A stretch of 64,000 nucleotides of DNA from Actinoplanes subtropicus (GTDB lineage Bacteria; Actinomycetota; Actinomycetes; Mycobacteriales; Micromonosporaceae): positions 1 to 64,000 of the forward strand of contig NZ_JOJL01000041.1 in NCBI RefSeq assembly GCF_000721705.1. Direction: 5' to 3'. This document shows, one piece after another, positions 17,751 through 28,821 of the stretch (position 1 is its first letter; the number at the start of each line of letters is the position of its first letter). The notes under the pieces are model-generated. The model had not been told where the DNA came from. It ran no database searches and saw nothing but the letters and a program-made list of their open reading frames with translations. The translations under genes and the position numbers were made by a program.

Positions 17751-19292
17751 CTAGCGCACGCCTCCATTGGCGGTGACCGCCGTCGGGCCTGGATCTTTGG
17801 TGCCGACGTCCTGCATGGTCGCCTGGACCGCCGGGTTGATCACATCGGTCACCGGCTTCGGGTAGAAGCCGAGCAGGATGAGCAGGAGGATCAGCGGCGC
17901 GACCACGGCCTTCTCCCGCAGGGTCATGTCCTTGCGCATGGCCGGCACCTCCTCGAGCGCCGGGTTCAGCGTGCCCTGCGTGGTGCGCTGCACCATCCAG
18001 AGGACGTACGCCGCGGCGAGGATGATGCCGGCGGTCGCGACCACCGCGTACGCCTTGTGCGCCGTGAACGTGCCGATCAGCACCAGGAACTCGCTGATGA
18101 ACGGCGCCGTGCCGGGCAGGGCCAGCGAGGCGAGACCGGCGAAGAACAGCACGCCGGCCAGCACCGGGGTCAGCTTGCCGGCGCCGCCGAAGTCGCTGAC
18201 CAGGTTCGAGTTGCGCCGGGCCACGTACATGCCGACCACGATGAACAGCAGGCCGGTGGCCAGACCGTGGTTGACCATGTAGAGCACCGCGCCGGTGCCG
18301 GCCTGGGTGGTGAAGGCGAAGATGCCGATGCCGATGAAGCCGAAGTGCGCGATCGACGTGTACGAGACGAGCCGCTTGAGGTCGTTCTGTCCGACCGCCA
18401 GCAGCGCCGCGTAGATGATGCCGATCACCGCCAGGACCAGCGCGGCGGGCGCGAACCAGCGGGACGCCTCCGGGAACAGCGGGAGGCAGTAGCGCAGGAT
18501 GCCGAAGGTGCCGACCTTGTCCATCACACCGACCAGCAGTGCGGCCGCGCCCGCCGGGGCGGCGCCACCGGCGTCCGGCAGCCAGGTGTGGAACGGGAAG
18601 AACGGTGCCTTGATCGCGAAGGCCACGAAGAACCCGAGGAAGAGCCAGCGGGCGGTGTTCGGGTCGATCGAGTGGGCCGCCTGGGCCAGCTTGTCGAAGT
18701 CGAAGGTGTGCCCGCCGACCACCCACAGGCCGATCACCGCGGCCAGCATGAACAGGCCGCCGACCAGGCTGTAGAGGAAGAACTTGACCGCCGCGTATTG
18801 CCGGCGGGCGCCGCCGAACGACCCGATGATGAAGTACATCGGGATCAGCATGACCTCGAAGAACACGTAGAACAGGAAGATGTCGGCGGCCGCGAAGACG
18901 CCGATCATCGTGAACTCGAAGGCCAGCAGCAGCGAGAAGTAGACCGGCGCGGAGCGCTGCTCCTGGTCGACGTCGTTCCACGAGGCCAGGATCACGATCG
19001 GCATCAGCACCGCGATCAGCATCAGCATGACCAGCGCGATGCCGTCGGCCTGGAAGGTGAATCGGGCGTCCCAGGACGGGATCCAGGCGTACGACTCGTG
19101 GAACTGCCACCGATCGCCGCCGACCTTGAAGGCGACCCACATGACGATGCTGAGCGCCAGCACCGCCAGCGACCAGATCAGTGCGACCTGCTTGGCCAGC
19201 TTGGCGCTGCGCCTCGGGATCACCGCGACCACGATCGCGCCGACCAGCGGCAGCAGGGTCAGGATTCCCAGGAAGGGGAAGTCAGCGGACAT
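17751..19292 (-). CDS. nuoM: NADH-quinone oxidoreductase subunit M
   Basis: Antiporter-like complex I subunit, 513 residues, fourteen predicted helices. The PFHTWLPDAGGAAPAG loop and the NDLKRLVSYTSIAHFGFIGIG segment with its channel lysine are conserved. GGGAGG lies 7 bases before the ATG. The start codon lies inside one arm of a perfect 14-bp inverted repeat whose other arm follows the nuoL stop, so translation may depend on opening that hairpin. The 64-base gap to nuoL is the longest inside the nuo operon. Confidence 0.96.
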   Translation of the reverse strand: MSADFPFLGILTLLPLVGAIVVAVIPRRSAKLAKQVALIWSLAVLALSIVMWVAFKVGGDRWQFHESYAWIPSWDARFTFQADGIALVMLMLIAVLMPIVILASWNDVDQEQRSAPVYFSLLLAFEFTMIGVFAAADIFLFYVFFEVMLIPMYFIIGSFGGARRQYAAVKFFLYSLVGGLFMLAAVIGLWVVGGHTFDFDKLAQAAHSIDPNTARWLFLGFFVAFAIKAPFFPFHTWLPDAGGAAPAGAAALLVGVMDKVGTFGILRYCLPLFPEASRWFAPAALVLAVIGIIYAALLAVGQNDLKRLVSYTSIAHFGFIGIGIFAFTTQAGTGAVLYMVNHGLATGLLFIVVGMYVARRNSNLVSDFGGAGKLTPVLAGVLFFAGLASLALPGTAPFISEFLVLIGTFTAHKAYAVVATAGIILAAAYVLWMVQRTTQGTLNPALEEVPAMRKDMTLREKAVVAPLILLLILLGFYPKPVTDVINPAVQATMQDVGTKDPGPTAVTANGGVR

Positions 19293-19356
19293 TATTCGGC
19301 CTCCCGCTTATTGATGAGTCGCCGAGTAAGTCCACTTCCGGACCGAATAATGTCCG
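19286..19356 (-). promoter_or_regulatory. inverted repeat that would sequester the nuoM start codon
   Basis: CGGACATTATTCGG (19286-19299) and CCGAATAATGTCCG (19343-19356) are perfect complements. In the minus-strand message the first arm follows directly on the nuoL stop codon, and the second contains the nuoM AUG with bases on both sides. The 43-base loop holds the nuoM Shine-Dalgarno GGGAGG. A 14-bp stem here would hide the AUG. Alternative roles are a processing site or a partial terminator that sets nuoM/nuoN output relative to nuoL. Confidence 0.75.
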
Positions 19357-21276
19357 TCACGCCAACCACCCCAGCTGGATCGCGAGGAAGGCGCCGACCA
19401 CGAGCAGGGCGCCGGTGAGCATGGAGAGGGCGTACGACCGGACGAAGCCGGTTTGTAGCCTGCGTAGTCGGCCGGAACTGCCGCCGATCCCGGCCGCGAT
19501 GCCGTTGACCAGGCCGTCGATGCCCCGGTTGTCGAGGTAGACCAGCGCCCGGGTCAGGTAGATGCCGGGGCGCTCGAACACCGCCTCGTTGAACGCGTCG
19601 GTGTAGAGGTTGCGCCGGGCCGCGGTGACCACCACGCCGGCCGGCTGCTCCTGCAGCGCGGTGCCGCGGCGGAACAGTGCCCAGGCGACCAGCGCGCCGC
19701 CGACGCTGAAGATCAGGGTGAGCGCGCTGATCAGGTACTTGTTCATGACCGGCTCGCCCTCGCCGCGGCCGGTGACCGGCTCCAGCCAGTCCGGGATGCT
19801 GGTGCTCAGCAGGTAACCGGCGACGATCGAGCCGAGGGCCAGCAGCATCAGCGGCACGGTCATGATGAACGGCGACTCGTGCGGGTGCTTGTTGTCGTCG
19901 GTGTAGCGCTCCGGCCCGTGGAAGGTGAGCACGAAGAGCCGGGTCATGTAGAACGCCGTCAGGCCGGCGCCGACCAGCGCCGCCGTGCCGTACAGCCAGG
20001 AGGTCCAGTCCCCGCGGGAGTAGGCCGCCTCGATGATCGGGTCCTTCGAGAAGAAGCCGGACAGCGGCGGGATGCCGATGATCGCGAGCCAGCCCATCAT
20101 GAAGGTGAGCCAGGTCCACCTCATGTACTTGCGGAGGCCACCGAACCGCCGGATGTCGACCTGGTCGTGCATGCCGTGCATGACCGAGCCGGCCCCGAGG
20201 AACATGTTCGCCTTGAAGAAGCCGTGCGCGAGCAGGTGGATGATTGCCAGCGCGTACGCCCCGCCGCCGAGCCCGACGCCGAGGAACATGTAGCCGATCT
20301 GGCTGACCGTCGACCAGGCCAGGACCCGCTTGATGTCGTCCTTCGCGGCGCCGATGATGCAGCCCATCAGCAGGGTGAGCGCGCCGACGCTGACCACGAT
20401 GATCTGCAGCGTGCTGTTCGCCGAGAAGATGTGGTTGGAGCGGGCGATCAGGTAGACGCCCGCGGTCACCATGGTCGCGGCGTGGATGAGGGCGGAGACC
20501 GGGGTCGGGCCCTCCATCGCGTCCGGCAACCAGGCCTGCAGCGGGAACTGGCCGGACTTACCGGCCGCGCCGAGCAGCAGCAGGATGCCCATGATCAGGA
20601 CGGTCGCCGAGGAGAGCTTGCCGACCCCGTTGAAGACATCCGCGTACTGGGTGCTGCCGAGCGTCGCGAACATCAGGAAGATGCCGATGGCCAGGCCGGC
20701 GTCGCCGACCCGGTTCATCAGGAACGCCTTCTTGCCGGCGGTGGCCGCCGACGGGCGGGTGTACCAGAAGGAGATCAGCAGGTACGAGGCGAGACCCACG
20801 CCCTCCCAGCCGAAGTACAGCATCACGTAGTTGTTGCCGAGGACCAGCAGCAACATCGCCGCGACGAAGAGGTTGAAGTAGCCGAAGAACTTGCGGCGTC
20901 CCGGGTCGTGCTCCATGTAGCCGACCGCGTACAGGTGGATCAACGAGCCGACGCCCGTGATCAGCAGGACGAAGACGCCGGACAGCGGGTCGAAGAGCAT
21001 GCCGAAGTCGACATGCAGCCCACCGACGGTGATGAAGTCCCACATGCTCAGCTCGGCCGAGCGCTTGCCGGCGTCGAGCCCGGCGAGACTGATGAAGAAG
21101 ACCAGCCCGAGCACGAAGGGGACCGCCACCGCGAGGACGCCGAGCCAGTGTCCCCACTTGTCGGCCCGCTTGCCGAGGAGCAGCAGGACCGCGGCGCTGG
21201 CGAGCGGAATGGCCACCAACAGCCAGATTCCGCTCAGCGCCCCCGTCGCGTGGGCATACTCCACTGTCTGTTCCAC
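19357..21276 (-). CDS. nuoL: NADH-quinone oxidoreductase subunit L
   Basis: The largest antiporter-like subunit, 639 residues, at the distal end of the membrane arm. It contains the family signatures GKSGQFPLQAWLPDAMEGPT and VSALIHAATMVTAGVYLIAR, plus KDDIKRVLAWSTVSQIGYM. The C-terminal part carries the lateral helix that braces the membrane arm. The start is GTG, 12 bases after the nuoK stop. Length and order are normal for actinobacterial NDH-1. Confidence 0.96.
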   Translation of the reverse strand: MEQTVEYAHATGALSGIWLLVAIPLASAAVLLLLGKRADKWGHWLGVLAVAVPFVLGLVFFISLAGLDAGKRSAELSMWDFITVGGLHVDFGMLFDPLSGVFVLLITGVGSLIHLYAVGYMEHDPGRRKFFGYFNLFVAAMLLLVLGNNYVMLYFGWEGVGLASYLLISFWYTRPSAATAGKKAFLMNRVGDAGLAIGIFLMFATLGSTQYADVFNGVGKLSSATVLIMGILLLLGAAGKSGQFPLQAWLPDAMEGPTPVSALIHAATMVTAGVYLIARSNHIFSANSTLQIIVVSVGALTLLMGCIIGAAKDDIKRVLAWSTVSQIGYMFLGVGLGGGAYALAIIHLLAHGFFKANMFLGAGSVMHGMHDQVDIRRFGGLRKYMRWTWLTFMMGWLAIIGIPPLSGFFSKDPIIEAAYSRGDWTSWLYGTAALVGAGLTAFYMTRLFVLTFHGPERYTDDNKHPHESPFIMTVPLMLLALGSIVAGYLLSTSIPDWLEPVTGRGEGEPVMNKYLISALTLIFSVGGALVAWALFRRGTALQEQPAGVVVTAARRNLYTDAFNEAVFERPGIYLTRALVYLDNRGIDGLVNGIAAGIGGSSGRLRRLQTGFVRSYALSMLTGALLVVGAFLAIQLGWLA

Positions 21277-21288
21277 GTGAAGGCCCCT

Positions 21289-21588
21289 TTAGTACTTCAG
21301 AAGGTTGGCGTCGTCGACGCTCGCCGAGCGTCGAGTACGGAAGATCGACATGATGATGGCGAGGCCGACCACGACCTCGGCCGCCGCGACGACCATCACG
21401 AAGAACGAGATGATCTGGCCGTCCAAGCCGCCGTTGATCCGGCTGAAGGTGACCAGCGCCAGGTTCGCGGCGTTGAGCATGAGCTCGATGCACATGAACA
21501 GCACGATCGCGTTGCGGCGGATGAGCACCCCGGCGGCGCCGATGGTGAACAGGATCGCCGCGAGGATGAGGTAATAGTCGACAGTCAC
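21289..21588 (-). CDS. nuoK: NADH-quinone oxidoreductase subunit K
   Basis: Small membrane subunit of 99 residues with three helices. The conserved acidic residue in [16 protein letters not shown] is part of the proton-translocation path, followed by the [17 protein letters not shown] helix. The GTG start overlaps the nuoJ stop in GTGA, implying coupled translation. The size matches the family exactly. Confidence 0.96.
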   Translation of the reverse strand: MTVDYYLILAAILFTIGAAGVLIRRNAIVLFMCIELMLNAANLALVTFSRINGGLDGQIISFFVMVVAAAEVVVGLAIIMSIFRTRRSASVDDANLLKY

Positions 21589-22334
21589 TTCTCGGTTCCC
21601 TTCGGGGCTGCCTCGGAAGCGCTGAGCTCACGGACGGGCAGGATCGGGGAGATGCTTCGCTCGGAACCGTTGCCGTCCGGCAGCCGGGCCGGCGCGGCCA
21701 CCGACATGGTGTTCGCGTAGACGCCGGGGCCCGGCTTCGGGCCGGGGTAGCTGCCCGGGCGGAAGCGCCGGGTCATCCGGGTGAGCTGGTCGGCGATGTC
21801 GCCCTTGGCCCGCTCGAGGTGCGCCAGCACCATCGCACCGACCGCCGCCGTGATCAGCAGGGCCGAGGTGACTTCGAAGGCGAAGACGTAGCGGGTGAAC
21901 AGCAGGGCGGCCAGGCCCTGCACGTTGCCGCCGAACGCCCCGTTGGCCTGGGTCAGGCCGGCCGCCGGGGTGTGGTTGAGCGCCCGGGCCAGGCCGGTGC
22001 CGACCAGGATCGCGAAGCCGACGCCGAGGACGATCGCCGCGATCCGCTGGCCGCGTAGCGTCTCGATCAACGAGTCGGAGGCGTCCCGGCCGACCAGCAT
22101 CAGCACGAACAGGAACAGCATCATGATCGCGCCGGTGTAGACGATGATCTGCACGGCCCCGAGGAACGGCGCCGAGTTGACCACGTACAGGAAGCCCAGG
22201 CAGAGCATGGTCAGCACGAGCCAGAGCGCCGAGTGCACCGCGTTGCGGGCGAGCACCATGCCGAGCGCGCCGATCACCGCGATCGTGCCGAGGATCCAGA
22301 AGGCCCACGCCTCGCCGGTCGATACGTGCGTCAT
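21585..22334 (-). CDS. nuoJ: NADH-quinone oxidoreductase subunit J
   Basis: Membrane subunit of 249 residues with five N-terminal helices; the [20 protein letters not shown] segment contains the flexible helix-3 region that is typical of NuoJ. A long hydrophilic C-terminal tail of about 80 residues ([17 protein letters not shown]...) is common in actinobacteria. The ATG overlaps the nuoI stop in ATGA, and the stop overlaps nuoK in GTGA. Confidence 0.95.
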   Translation of the reverse strand: MTHVSTGEAWAFWILGTIAVIGALGMVLARNAVHSALWLVLTMLCLGFLYVVNSAPFLGAVQIIVYTGAIMMLFLFVLMLVGRDASDSLIETLRGQRIAAIVLGVGFAILVGTGLARALNHTPAAGLTQANGAFGGNVQGLAALLFTRYVFAFEVTSALLITAAVGAMVLAHLERAKGDIADQLTRMTRRFRPGSYPGPKPGPGVYANTMSVAAPARLPDGNGSERSISPILPVRELSASEAAPKGTEK

Positions 22335-22927
22335 CGGACCGTCTCCTTCGCAACCTCACCGGTGCCGTCGGCGGCATCGTTGGTCGCCCACGGCGCGCGC
22401 TCGGCGCCGGCCGAGGTGCCCGGGTTGGTGAGCGCGCCGACGTAGTAGTCCTTGTCGGTGTCGCCCAGGCGCATCGGGTGCGGCGGCTGCTCCATGCCCG
22501 GCAGCAGCGGCGCCAGCAGTTCCTTCTTCGTGAAGATCAGGTCCTGCCGGCTGTCCCGGGCCAGCTCGTACTCGTTGCTCATGGTGAGCGAACGGGTCGG
22601 GCAGGCCTCGATGCACAGGCCGCAGAAGATGCAGCGCGCGTAGTTGATCTGGTAGATCTTCGCGTACCGCTCACCGGGCGAGAACCGCTGCTCGTCGGTG
22701 TTGTCGCCGCCCTCGACGTAGATCGCGTCGGCCGGGCAGGCCCAGGCGCACAGCTCGCAGCCGATGCACTTCTCCAGGCCGTCCGGGTGCCGGTTAAGAA
22801 TGTGCCGGCCGTGGTACCGCGGCGCCGGCGTCGGCGGGGAGAACGGGTAGTCGGTGGTGATGACCTTGCGGAACATGTGCGCGAAGGTCACCCCGAAGCC
22901 CTTGAACGAGCCGGTGAACGTCCCCAC
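22331..22927 (-). CDS. nuoI: NADH-quinone oxidoreductase subunit I
   Basis: Ferredoxin-like subunit of 198 residues carrying the two [4Fe-4S] clusters N6a and N6b that lead to N2. Both motifs are complete: [17 protein letters not shown] and [16 protein letters not shown]. The start is GTG, and the Shine-Dalgarno AGGAGGTG lies inside the end of nuoH, one base of intergenic space away. It overlaps nuoJ by 4 bases. Confidence 0.96.
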   Translation of the reverse strand: MGTFTGSFKGFGVTFAHMFRKVITTDYPFSPPTPAPRYHGRHILNRHPDGLEKCIGCELCAWACPADAIYVEGGDNTDEQRFSPGERYAKIYQINYARCIFCGLCIEACPTRSLTMSNEYELARDSRQDLIFTKKELLAPLLPGMEQPPHPMRLGDTDKDYYVGALTNPGTSAGAERAPWATNDAADGTGEVAKETVR

Positions 22928-22928
22928 G

Positions 22929-24287
22929 TCACACCTCCTTGGTTTCGGAATCGCCGCCGACCGTGGCGGGGGTGCGTTCGGCCACCGCGCGGCGGGCCCG
23001 CGGGCTCGGAGGTACCTGCAGGTCCATCGGGGGGACCGGGAAGCTGCCCGGCGGGCGGGCGGCCAGTTGCTCCTCGATGGAGATCTGCCTCGGCTTGCGT
23101 GCCGCCGGCCAGAACAGCGCGATCAACAGGACGACGACCACGATGCCGCCGATCGTGATCCACTTCGTGGTCTGGGAGAGCTGGTTGTTCGCGACCTTCA
23201 CATACGAGAGGAAGAGGATCCACACCAGGTTGACCGGGATGAGGACCTTCCACCCGAAGCGCATGAACTGGTCGTAACGCATCCGGGGCAGCGTGGCGCG
23301 CAGCCAGATGAAGCCGAACAGGAAGATCAGCACCTTGATGAGGAACCAGAGCACGCCCCAGTAGCCGGAATTGGCGCCGGGCCAGATCGCGGTGAGGAAC
23401 GGGACACGCCATCCGCCCAGGAAGAGCGTGGTGCAGAAGGCCGAGACGGTGATCATGTTGATGTACTCGGCCAGGAAGAACATCGCGAACTTGAACGACG
23501 AGTACTCCGTGTGGAAGCCGCCGACCAGCTCCGACTCGGCCTCGGGGAGGTCGAACGGGGCCCGGTTGGTCTCGCCGACCGCCGCGATCATGTAGATCAC
23601 GAAGCTCGGCAGCAGCAGCACCGCGTACCAGCTCGGCGTGGTCAGGTGCATGCCGAACAGGTCGATCGGGTTGCCGCTGGCCTGCGCCCTCACGATCTGC
23701 GAGGTGCTCATCGTACCGGCGGTCATGAAGACCGCGACGATCGAGAGACCCATCGCGACCTCGTACGAGATCATCTGCGCGCTCGACCGCAGACCACCCA
23801 GCAGCGGGTACGTCGAGCCGGACGCCCAACCGGAGAGCACCACGCCGTACACGCTCATCGACGAGCAGGCCAGCAGCACCAGCACCGAGACCGGTACGTC
23901 GGTGAGCTGCAGCGCGGTCCGGTGGCCGAACATGTTGACCACGCCGGCGAACGGGATCACCGAGAACGCGGTGAAGGCCGTGGTGCAGGAGATCACCGGG
24001 GCGATGAAGTAGACCACCTTGTCGGCGGTCTTCGGGATGATCTCCTCCTTGAACGGCAGCTTCAGGCCGTCCGTGAGGCTCTGCAGCCAGCCCTTCGGCC
24101 CGACCTGGTTGGGGCCCGGGCGGACCGCCATCCGGGCCACGACCTTGCGCTCGTAGTTGATCGTGAACAGGGTCAGCAGCAGCAGGACCACGAACACGCC
24201 GAGCAGCTTGATCAGCGAGATCCACCAGACGTCGTGGAACGGCAGCGTCGGATCCTCGGCGTGCGCCGCCAGGGTGATGGTGTTCAT
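22929..24287 (-). CDS. nuoH: NADH-quinone oxidoreductase subunit H
   Basis: Core membrane subunit of 452 residues that forms much of the quinone-binding chamber. Signatures include [20 protein letters not shown] near the N-terminus and the loop [21 protein letters not shown] basic/proline-rich C-terminal extension of about 60 residues goes beyond E. coli NuoH and is usual in actinobacteria. The ATG overlaps the nuoG stop in ATGA. Confidence 0.96.
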   Translation of the reverse strand: MNTITLAAHAEDPTLPFHDVWWISLIKLLGVFVVLLLLTLFTINYERKVVARMAVRPGPNQVGPKGWLQSLTDGLKLPFKEEIIPKTADKVVYFIAPVISCTTAFTAFSVIPFAGVVNMFGHRTALQLTDVPVSVLVLLACSSMSVYGVVLSGWASGSTYPLLGGLRSSAQMISYEVAMGLSIVAVFMTAGTMSTSQIVRAQASGNPIDLFGMHLTTPSWYAVLLLPSFVIYMIAAVGETNRAPFDLPEAESELVGGFHTEYSSFKFAMFFLAEYINMITVSAFCTTLFLGGWRVPFLTAIWPGANSGYWGVLWFLIKVLIFLFGFIWLRATLPRMRYDQFMRFGWKVLIPVNLVWILFLSYVKVANNQLSQTTKWITIGGIVVVVLLIALFWPAARKPRQISIEEQLAARPPGSFPVPPMDLQVPPSPRARRAVAERTPATVGGDSETKEV

Positions 24288-26764
24288 TGCTGTGCCCCCT
24301 CAGCGAGGATCGGGCCCGGGACGCCGGCGGTGAGCCGGACGACCGCGCCCGAGGTGACGCCGAGGCTGCGACGCACGGTCGAGCCCGGCGAGTTGGTGGG
24401 AAGCCACACCACCTGCGGGGGCAGGTCGGTGATCGCGGCCGGCAGCGAGACACTGCCCCGGTCGGTGGCGACGGTGACGATGTCGCCCTCGGCCACGCCG
24501 AGCGACTCGGCGAGGTCCTTGCCGATCCGCGCCAGCGGCGGCCGGGCGGTGCCCTTGAGCACGTCGTCGCCGTCCAGCAGCGAACCCAGGTCGATCAGGT
24601 GATGCCAGGTGGCGAGCACGGCCTCGTTCTTGCCCGGCTCGGGCGCCGCGGCCGGGGCCACGGCCGGCCGCGCCGGGTGGTCGGCCTTGGTCGGCGACAT
24701 GGCGCCCAGCTCGCGCCGGATCGCCATCACGTCGCCCGTGCCCAGGGTCACGTCGAGCAGGGCGGCGATCGCCTCGAGCACCCGGCCGTCGGTCATGGCC
24801 GTGGTCGGCAGGACGGTCCCGAACGAGCGGAGCCGGCCCTCCCAGTCCATGAACGTGCCGGACTTCTCCTGGTCGGGGGCGACCGGGAGCACCACGTCGG
24901 CCCGCTCGGTCACCGCGCTGCCGCGGATCTCCAGGCTGACCACGAAGCCCGCCGTCTCCAGCGCGAGGTCGGCCAGCCGCGGGTCGGCCAGGTCGCCCGG
25001 GTCGACGCCGGCGACCAGCAGGCCGCCGAGCGTGCCGTCGGCGGCCGCCGCGATGATTCCGTCGGTGTCCCGGCCGACCTGGCTGGGCAGGCCGCCCGCC
25101 TCGACGCCCCAGGCCAGCGAGAGCTCGGCGCGGGCCGCCGGGTCGGCGACCGGGCGGCCGCCGGGCAGCAGGTTGGGCAGACAGCCGGCGTCGATCGCGC
25201 CGCGGTCACCGGCCCGGCGCGGCACCCACGCGAGGCGGGCGCCGGTGCGCTCGGCCGCGGCCGCCGCGGCGGAGAGCCCGCCCGGCACCTCGGCCAGGCG
25301 CTCGCCGACGATCAGCAGGGCACCGGGCGTGCCGAGCGCCGCGGCCACCGCCGCGTCGTCGGCCAGCAGCTTGGCCTCCGCACCGGGGGCGGCCGCGACC
25401 AGCGTGGCGCCGATCTTGCTGAGGCCCCGGGTGAGGTAGGGCGCGATCGCGGTGACCCGCAGCTTGCGCCTGGTGGCGGCCTTGCGCAGCCGCAGGAAGA
25501 GAATGGGGCACTCCTCCTCCGGCTCGAGGCCGACGATGACCGCGGCCGGGGCGTTCTCGACGTCCTCGTAGGTCACGTCGGAGACCCCGCCGGCCACCGA
25601 GGCGGCCAGGAAGTCGGCCTCTTCCGAGCTGACCGGGCGGCCCCGGAAGTCGATGTCGTTGGTGCCGAGGGCGACCCGGGCGAACTTGGCGTACGCATAC
25701 GCGTCCTCGACGGTCAGCCGGCCGCCGGTGAGCACGCCGACCCCGCCCGCGGCCTTGGCCGCCTTCAGGCCCTCGGCCGCCGCCAGCAGCGCCTCGCTCC
25801 AGGAGGCCTCGCGCAGCTCACCGGTCTTGCCGTCGCGGATCCGCGGCGTCATGATCCGGTCGTTGGCGGTGGCGTAGCGGAAGCCCCACCGGCCCTTGTC
25901 GCAGTTCCACTCCTCGTTCACCGCGGCGTCGTCGCCGGCCAGCCGGCGCAGCACCTTGCCGCGGCGGTGGTCGGCCCGCATCGAGCAGCCGGCCGCGCAG
26001 TGCTCGCACGCGGTGGGCGTGGAGACCAGGTCGAACGGGCGGGCCCGGAAGCGGTACTGCTCGCCGGTGAGCGCCCCGACCGGGCAGATCTGGATGGTGT
26101 TGCCGGAGAAGTACGAGTTGAAGGGAACATCGCCCTCGCCCTCGCCGGCCTGCCCGTCGCCGGTGCCCCGGCCGCCGAAGAAGTCGTCCCGGTACACGTT
26201 GATCTGCTCGCCGGAGGAGCGGTCCATCAGGTCGATGAACTTGTCGCCGGCGATCTCCTCGGAGAACCGGGTGCAGCGCTGGCAGAGGATGCAGCGCTCG
26301 CGGTCGAGCAGCACCTGGCTGGAGATGTGGATCGGCTTCTCGTACTCCCGCTTGTGCTCGTGGAAGCGCGAGTCGGTGCGGCCGTTGGACATCGCCTGGT
26401 TCTGCAGCGGGCACTCGCCGCCCTTGTCGCAGGTCGGGCAGTCCAGCGGATGGTTGGCCAGCAACAGCTCCATCACGCCGTGCTGGGCCTTGTCGGCCAC
26501 CTCGGAGGTGAGCTGGGTCTTGACCACCATGCCCTCGGCGACCGCCTGGGTGCAGGAGGCGACCGGCTTGCGCTGCCCCTCGATCTCGACCAGGCACTGG
26601 CGGCAGGCGCCGGCCGGGGCGAGCAGCGGGTGGTCGCAGAACCGGGGGATCGCGATGCCCATCCGCTCGGCGACCCGGATGACCAGCTCGCCCTTCTCGG
26701 CGGTGACCGCGATGCCGTCGATCGTCAGCGTGACGGTGTCGGTCTTCTTGGCGACGTCGGTCAT
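24284..26764 (-). CDS. nuoG: NADH-quinone oxidoreductase subunit G
   Basis: Large peripheral iron-sulfur subunit of 826 residues. The N-terminus has the [2Fe-2S] N1b cysteines ([15 protein letters not shown]), then the HHxxC-type region ([17 protein letters not shown]) and [10 protein letters not shown]. An additional [15 protein letters not shown] cluster motif is present, as in molybdopterin oxidoreductase-like NuoG forms. The rest is a degenerate molybdopterin-enzyme fold. Its ATG shares one base with the nuoF stop (TGATG). Confidence 0.95.
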   Translation of the reverse strand: MTDVAKKTDTVTLTIDGIAVTAEKGELVIRVAERMGIAIPRFCDHPLLAPAGACRQCLVEIEGQRKPVASCTQAVAEGMVVKTQLTSEVADKAQHGVMELLLANHPLDCPTCDKGGECPLQNQAMSNGRTDSRFHEHKREYEKPIHISSQVLLDRERCILCQRCTRFSEEIAGDKFIDLMDRSSGEQINVYRDDFFGGRGTGDGQAGEGEGDVPFNSYFSGNTIQICPVGALTGEQYRFRARPFDLVSTPTACEHCAAGCSMRADHRRGKVLRRLAGDDAAVNEEWNCDKGRWGFRYATANDRIMTPRIRDGKTGELREASWSEALLAAAEGLKAAKAAGGVGVLTGGRLTVEDAYAYAKFARVALGTNDIDFRGRPVSSEEADFLAASVAGGVSDVTYEDVENAPAAVIVGLEPEEECPILFLRLRKAATRRKLRVTAIAPYLTRGLSKIGATLVAAAPGAEAKLLADDAAVAAALGTPGALLIVGERLAEVPGGLSAAAAAAERTGARLAWVPRRAGDRGAIDAGCLPNLLPGGRPVADPAARAELSLAWGVEAGGLPSQVGRDTDGIIAAAADGTLGGLLVAGVDPGDLADPRLADLALETAGFVVSLEIRGSAVTERADVVLPVAPDQEKSGTFMDWEGRLRSFGTVLPTTAMTDGRVLEAIAALLDVTLGTGDVMAIRRELGAMSPTKADHPARPAVAPAAAPEPGKNEAVLATWHHLIDLGSLLDGDDVLKGTARPPLARIGKDLAESLGVAEGDIVTVATDRGSVSLPAAITDLPPQVVWLPTNSPGSTVRRSLGVTSGAVVRLTAGVPGPILAEGAQQ

Positions 26765-28080
26765 CAGTGCGCTCCAACCAGAGCCTTGGCCGAAAGCCTC
26801 GGCGCTGTCCGGCCCTCGATGTAGTCCAGGTAGTCCTGGCGGAAGAACTTCAACGTCGAGATGACCGGCGTCGCGGCGCCGTCACCCAGACCGCAGAACG
26901 ACCGGCCGAAGATGTTGTCCGCGGTGTCCTGCAGGGTGTCGAGGTCGGCGTAGGTGCCCTCGCCGGAGAGGATCCGCCGGTACGTGCGGACCATCCAGTA
27001 GTTGCCCTCCCGGCACGGGGTGCACTTGCCGCACGACTCGTGGTGGTAGAACTCCAGCCATCGCCAGGTCGCGTACACCGGGCAGTCCTTGTCGCTGAAG
27101 ATCTGCATGGCCGTGGTGCCCAGGATGGAGCCCGCCGCGGCGACGCCCTCGAAGTCCATCGCGGTGTCGATGTGCTCGGCGGTCAGCAGCGGCGTCGACG
27201 AGCCGCCCGGCGTCCAGAACTTCAGCTCGTGCCCGGGCTTCATGCCGCCGGCCAGCTCGATCAGCTCGCGCAGGGTGATGCCGAGGCCGCATTCGTACTG
27301 GCCGGGGTTGGCGATCCGGCCGGAGAGCGAGTAGATCATCGGGCCCGACGACTTCTCGGTGCCCATGCTCTTCCACCAGTCGGCGCCGCCCAGCACGATG
27401 TAGGGCACGCTCGCGATGGTGCCGACGTTGTTGACCACCGTCGGGCTCGCGTACAGGCCGGCGATGGCCGGGAAGGGCGGGCGCAGCCGGGGCTGGCCGC
27501 GGAAGCCCTCCAGCGAGTCGAGCAGCGCGGTCTCCTCACCGCAGATGTACGCGCCGGCGCCGCTGTGCACGACCAGTTCCAGATCGAAACCCGAGCCCAG
27601 GATGTTCGTGCCCAGGTAGCCCTTGGCGTACGCCTGCTTGACCGCGCTGCGCAGCCGCCGGGCCGCGTGCACCGCCTCGCCGCGGATGTAGATGAACGCG
27701 CGGTTGGCCCGGATCGCGTACGAGGCGATGATCGCGCCCTCGATCAGCGCGTGCGGGTCGTACGTCATCAGGGGAAGGTCTTTGCAGGTGCCCGGCTCGC
27801 CCTCGTCCGCGTTGATCACGAGGTAGTGCGGCTTGCCGTCGCCCTGCGGGATGAACGACCACTTGAGACCGGTGGGGAAGCCCGCGCCGCCGCGCCCGCG
27901 CAGGCCCGAGTCCTTGATCAGCTGGATCAGGTCGTCGGGGTGCACGTCGAGCGCCTTCTTGAGGGCCGCATAGCCGTCCAGCCGCTCGTAGACGTCGATC
28001 TTCCAGGCGTCCGGCGAGAGCCAGCGCTTGGTGAGGACCGGGGTCAGCTTCTCGAGAACCTCACGCCGTGGCTGCGTCAC
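26764..28080 (-). CDS. nuoF: NADH-quinone oxidoreductase subunit F (NADH/FMN-binding)
   Basis: The NADH dehydrogenase subunit of complex I, 438 residues. It has the Gly-rich FMN/NADH loop ([16 protein letters not shown]) and the N3 [4Fe-4S] motif [11 protein letters not shown] with the later cysteine near the C-terminus ([11 protein letters not shown]). The start is GTG, overlapping the nuoE stop in GTGA; a longer open frame upstream is not used because it runs through nuoE. The gene order E-F-G is standard. Confidence 0.96.
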   Translation of the reverse strand: MTQPRREVLEKLTPVLTKRWLSPDAWKIDVYERLDGYAALKKALDVHPDDLIQLIKDSGLRGRGGAGFPTGLKWSFIPQGDGKPHYLVINADEGEPGTCKDLPLMTYDPHALIEGAIIASYAIRANRAFIYIRGEAVHAARRLRSAVKQAYAKGYLGTNILGSGFDLELVVHSGAGAYICGEETALLDSLEGFRGQPRLRPPFPAIAGLYASPTVVNNVGTIASVPYIVLGGADWWKSMGTEKSSGPMIYSLSGRIANPGQYECGLGITLRELIELAGGMKPGHELKFWTPGGSSTPLLTAEHIDTAMDFEGVAAAGSILGTTAMQIFSDKDCPVYATWRWLEFYHHESCGKCTPCREGNYWMVRTYRRILSGEGTYADLDTLQDTADNIFGRSFCGLGDGAATPVISTLKFFRQDYLDYIEGRTAPRLSAKALVGAH

Positions 28081-28820
28081 TTCGTCTCCTCGCGAGCCGG
28101 CTTGGTCTTGGCGATCGGGGCGTCGAGGTGGAAGTTCGGCACCGCGATCCCGTGCTGCTGGGCCAGGTTCACGCCGCGCAGCGTGGGTGCGCCGGCCGGC
28201 CCGTCGGCGACCGCACCCTCCCGCTCGTCGGCGAACCCGGCCAGCTGGTGCTGCATCTCCTTGAGCGAGCAGATCCGGGCGCCTCGGGTCGGCGTCGGCC
28301 GCTCGCCCTTGCGCAGGCTCTCCACCAGCTCGACCGCGCTGTCGGGGGTCGCCTCGTCGATGGCGAAGTCGTAGTTGACCGTCACCACCGGCGCGTAGTC
28401 GCAGGCCGCCAGGCACTCGGCGTGCTCCAGCGTGATCCGGCCGTCGGCGGTGGTCTCGTCGTGGCCCACGCCCAGGTGGTCGTTGAGCCGGTCGTAGACG
28501 TCCTGGCCGCCCATCATGTTGCACAGCGTGTTGGTGCAGACGCTGACCAGGTATTCGCCGGTGGGACGGCGCTTGTACATGGTGTAGAAGGTGGCGACCG
28601 CGCCGACCTGGGCCTTGTTGATGCCCAGGACCTCGGCGCAGAAGGCCACGCCGTTCGGGCTGACGTGCCCCTCCTCCGTCTGCACCAGGTGCAGCAGCGG
28701 GAGCAGCGCCGAGCGGCTGCGGCCCTCCGGGTAGCGCGCGATGATCTCGAGCGCGGCGGGAAGCAGCTTCTCCGCCAGCGGCGCCGCCGCCGCCGAGAAT
28801 TCCATGGTCGAATCGGACAT
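28077..28820 (-). CDS. nuoE: NADH-quinone oxidoreductase subunit E
   Basis: Thioredoxin-like [2Fe-2S] subunit (cluster N1a) of 247 residues. The four ligands are seen in CTNTLC and CLAAC. The C-terminal 80 residues after the core domain are longer than in E. coli NuoE, as in other actinobacteria. ATG at 28820 lies one base after the nuoD TAA. A GTG 18 bases upstream would overlap nuoD and is less likely; no strong ribosome-binding site distinguishes them. Confidence 0.93.
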   Translation of the reverse strand: MSDSTMEFSAAAAPLAEKLLPAALEIIARYPEGRSRSALLPLLHLVQTEEGHVSPNGVAFCAEVLGINKAQVGAVATFYTMYKRRPTGEYLVSVCTNTLCNMMGGQDVYDRLNDHLGVGHDETTADGRITLEHAECLAACDYAPVVTVNYDFAIDEATPDSAVELVESLRKGERPTPTRGARICSLKEMQHQLAGFADEREGAVADGPAGAPTLRGVNLAQQHGIAVPNFHLDAPIAKTKPAREETK

Positions 28821-28821
28821 T

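Noticed and set aside
19879..26824. Several long plus-strand open frames across the nuo operon
   Set aside because: They lie opposite well-conserved complex I genes and have the Arg/Asp/Gly-rich composition of antisense frames.
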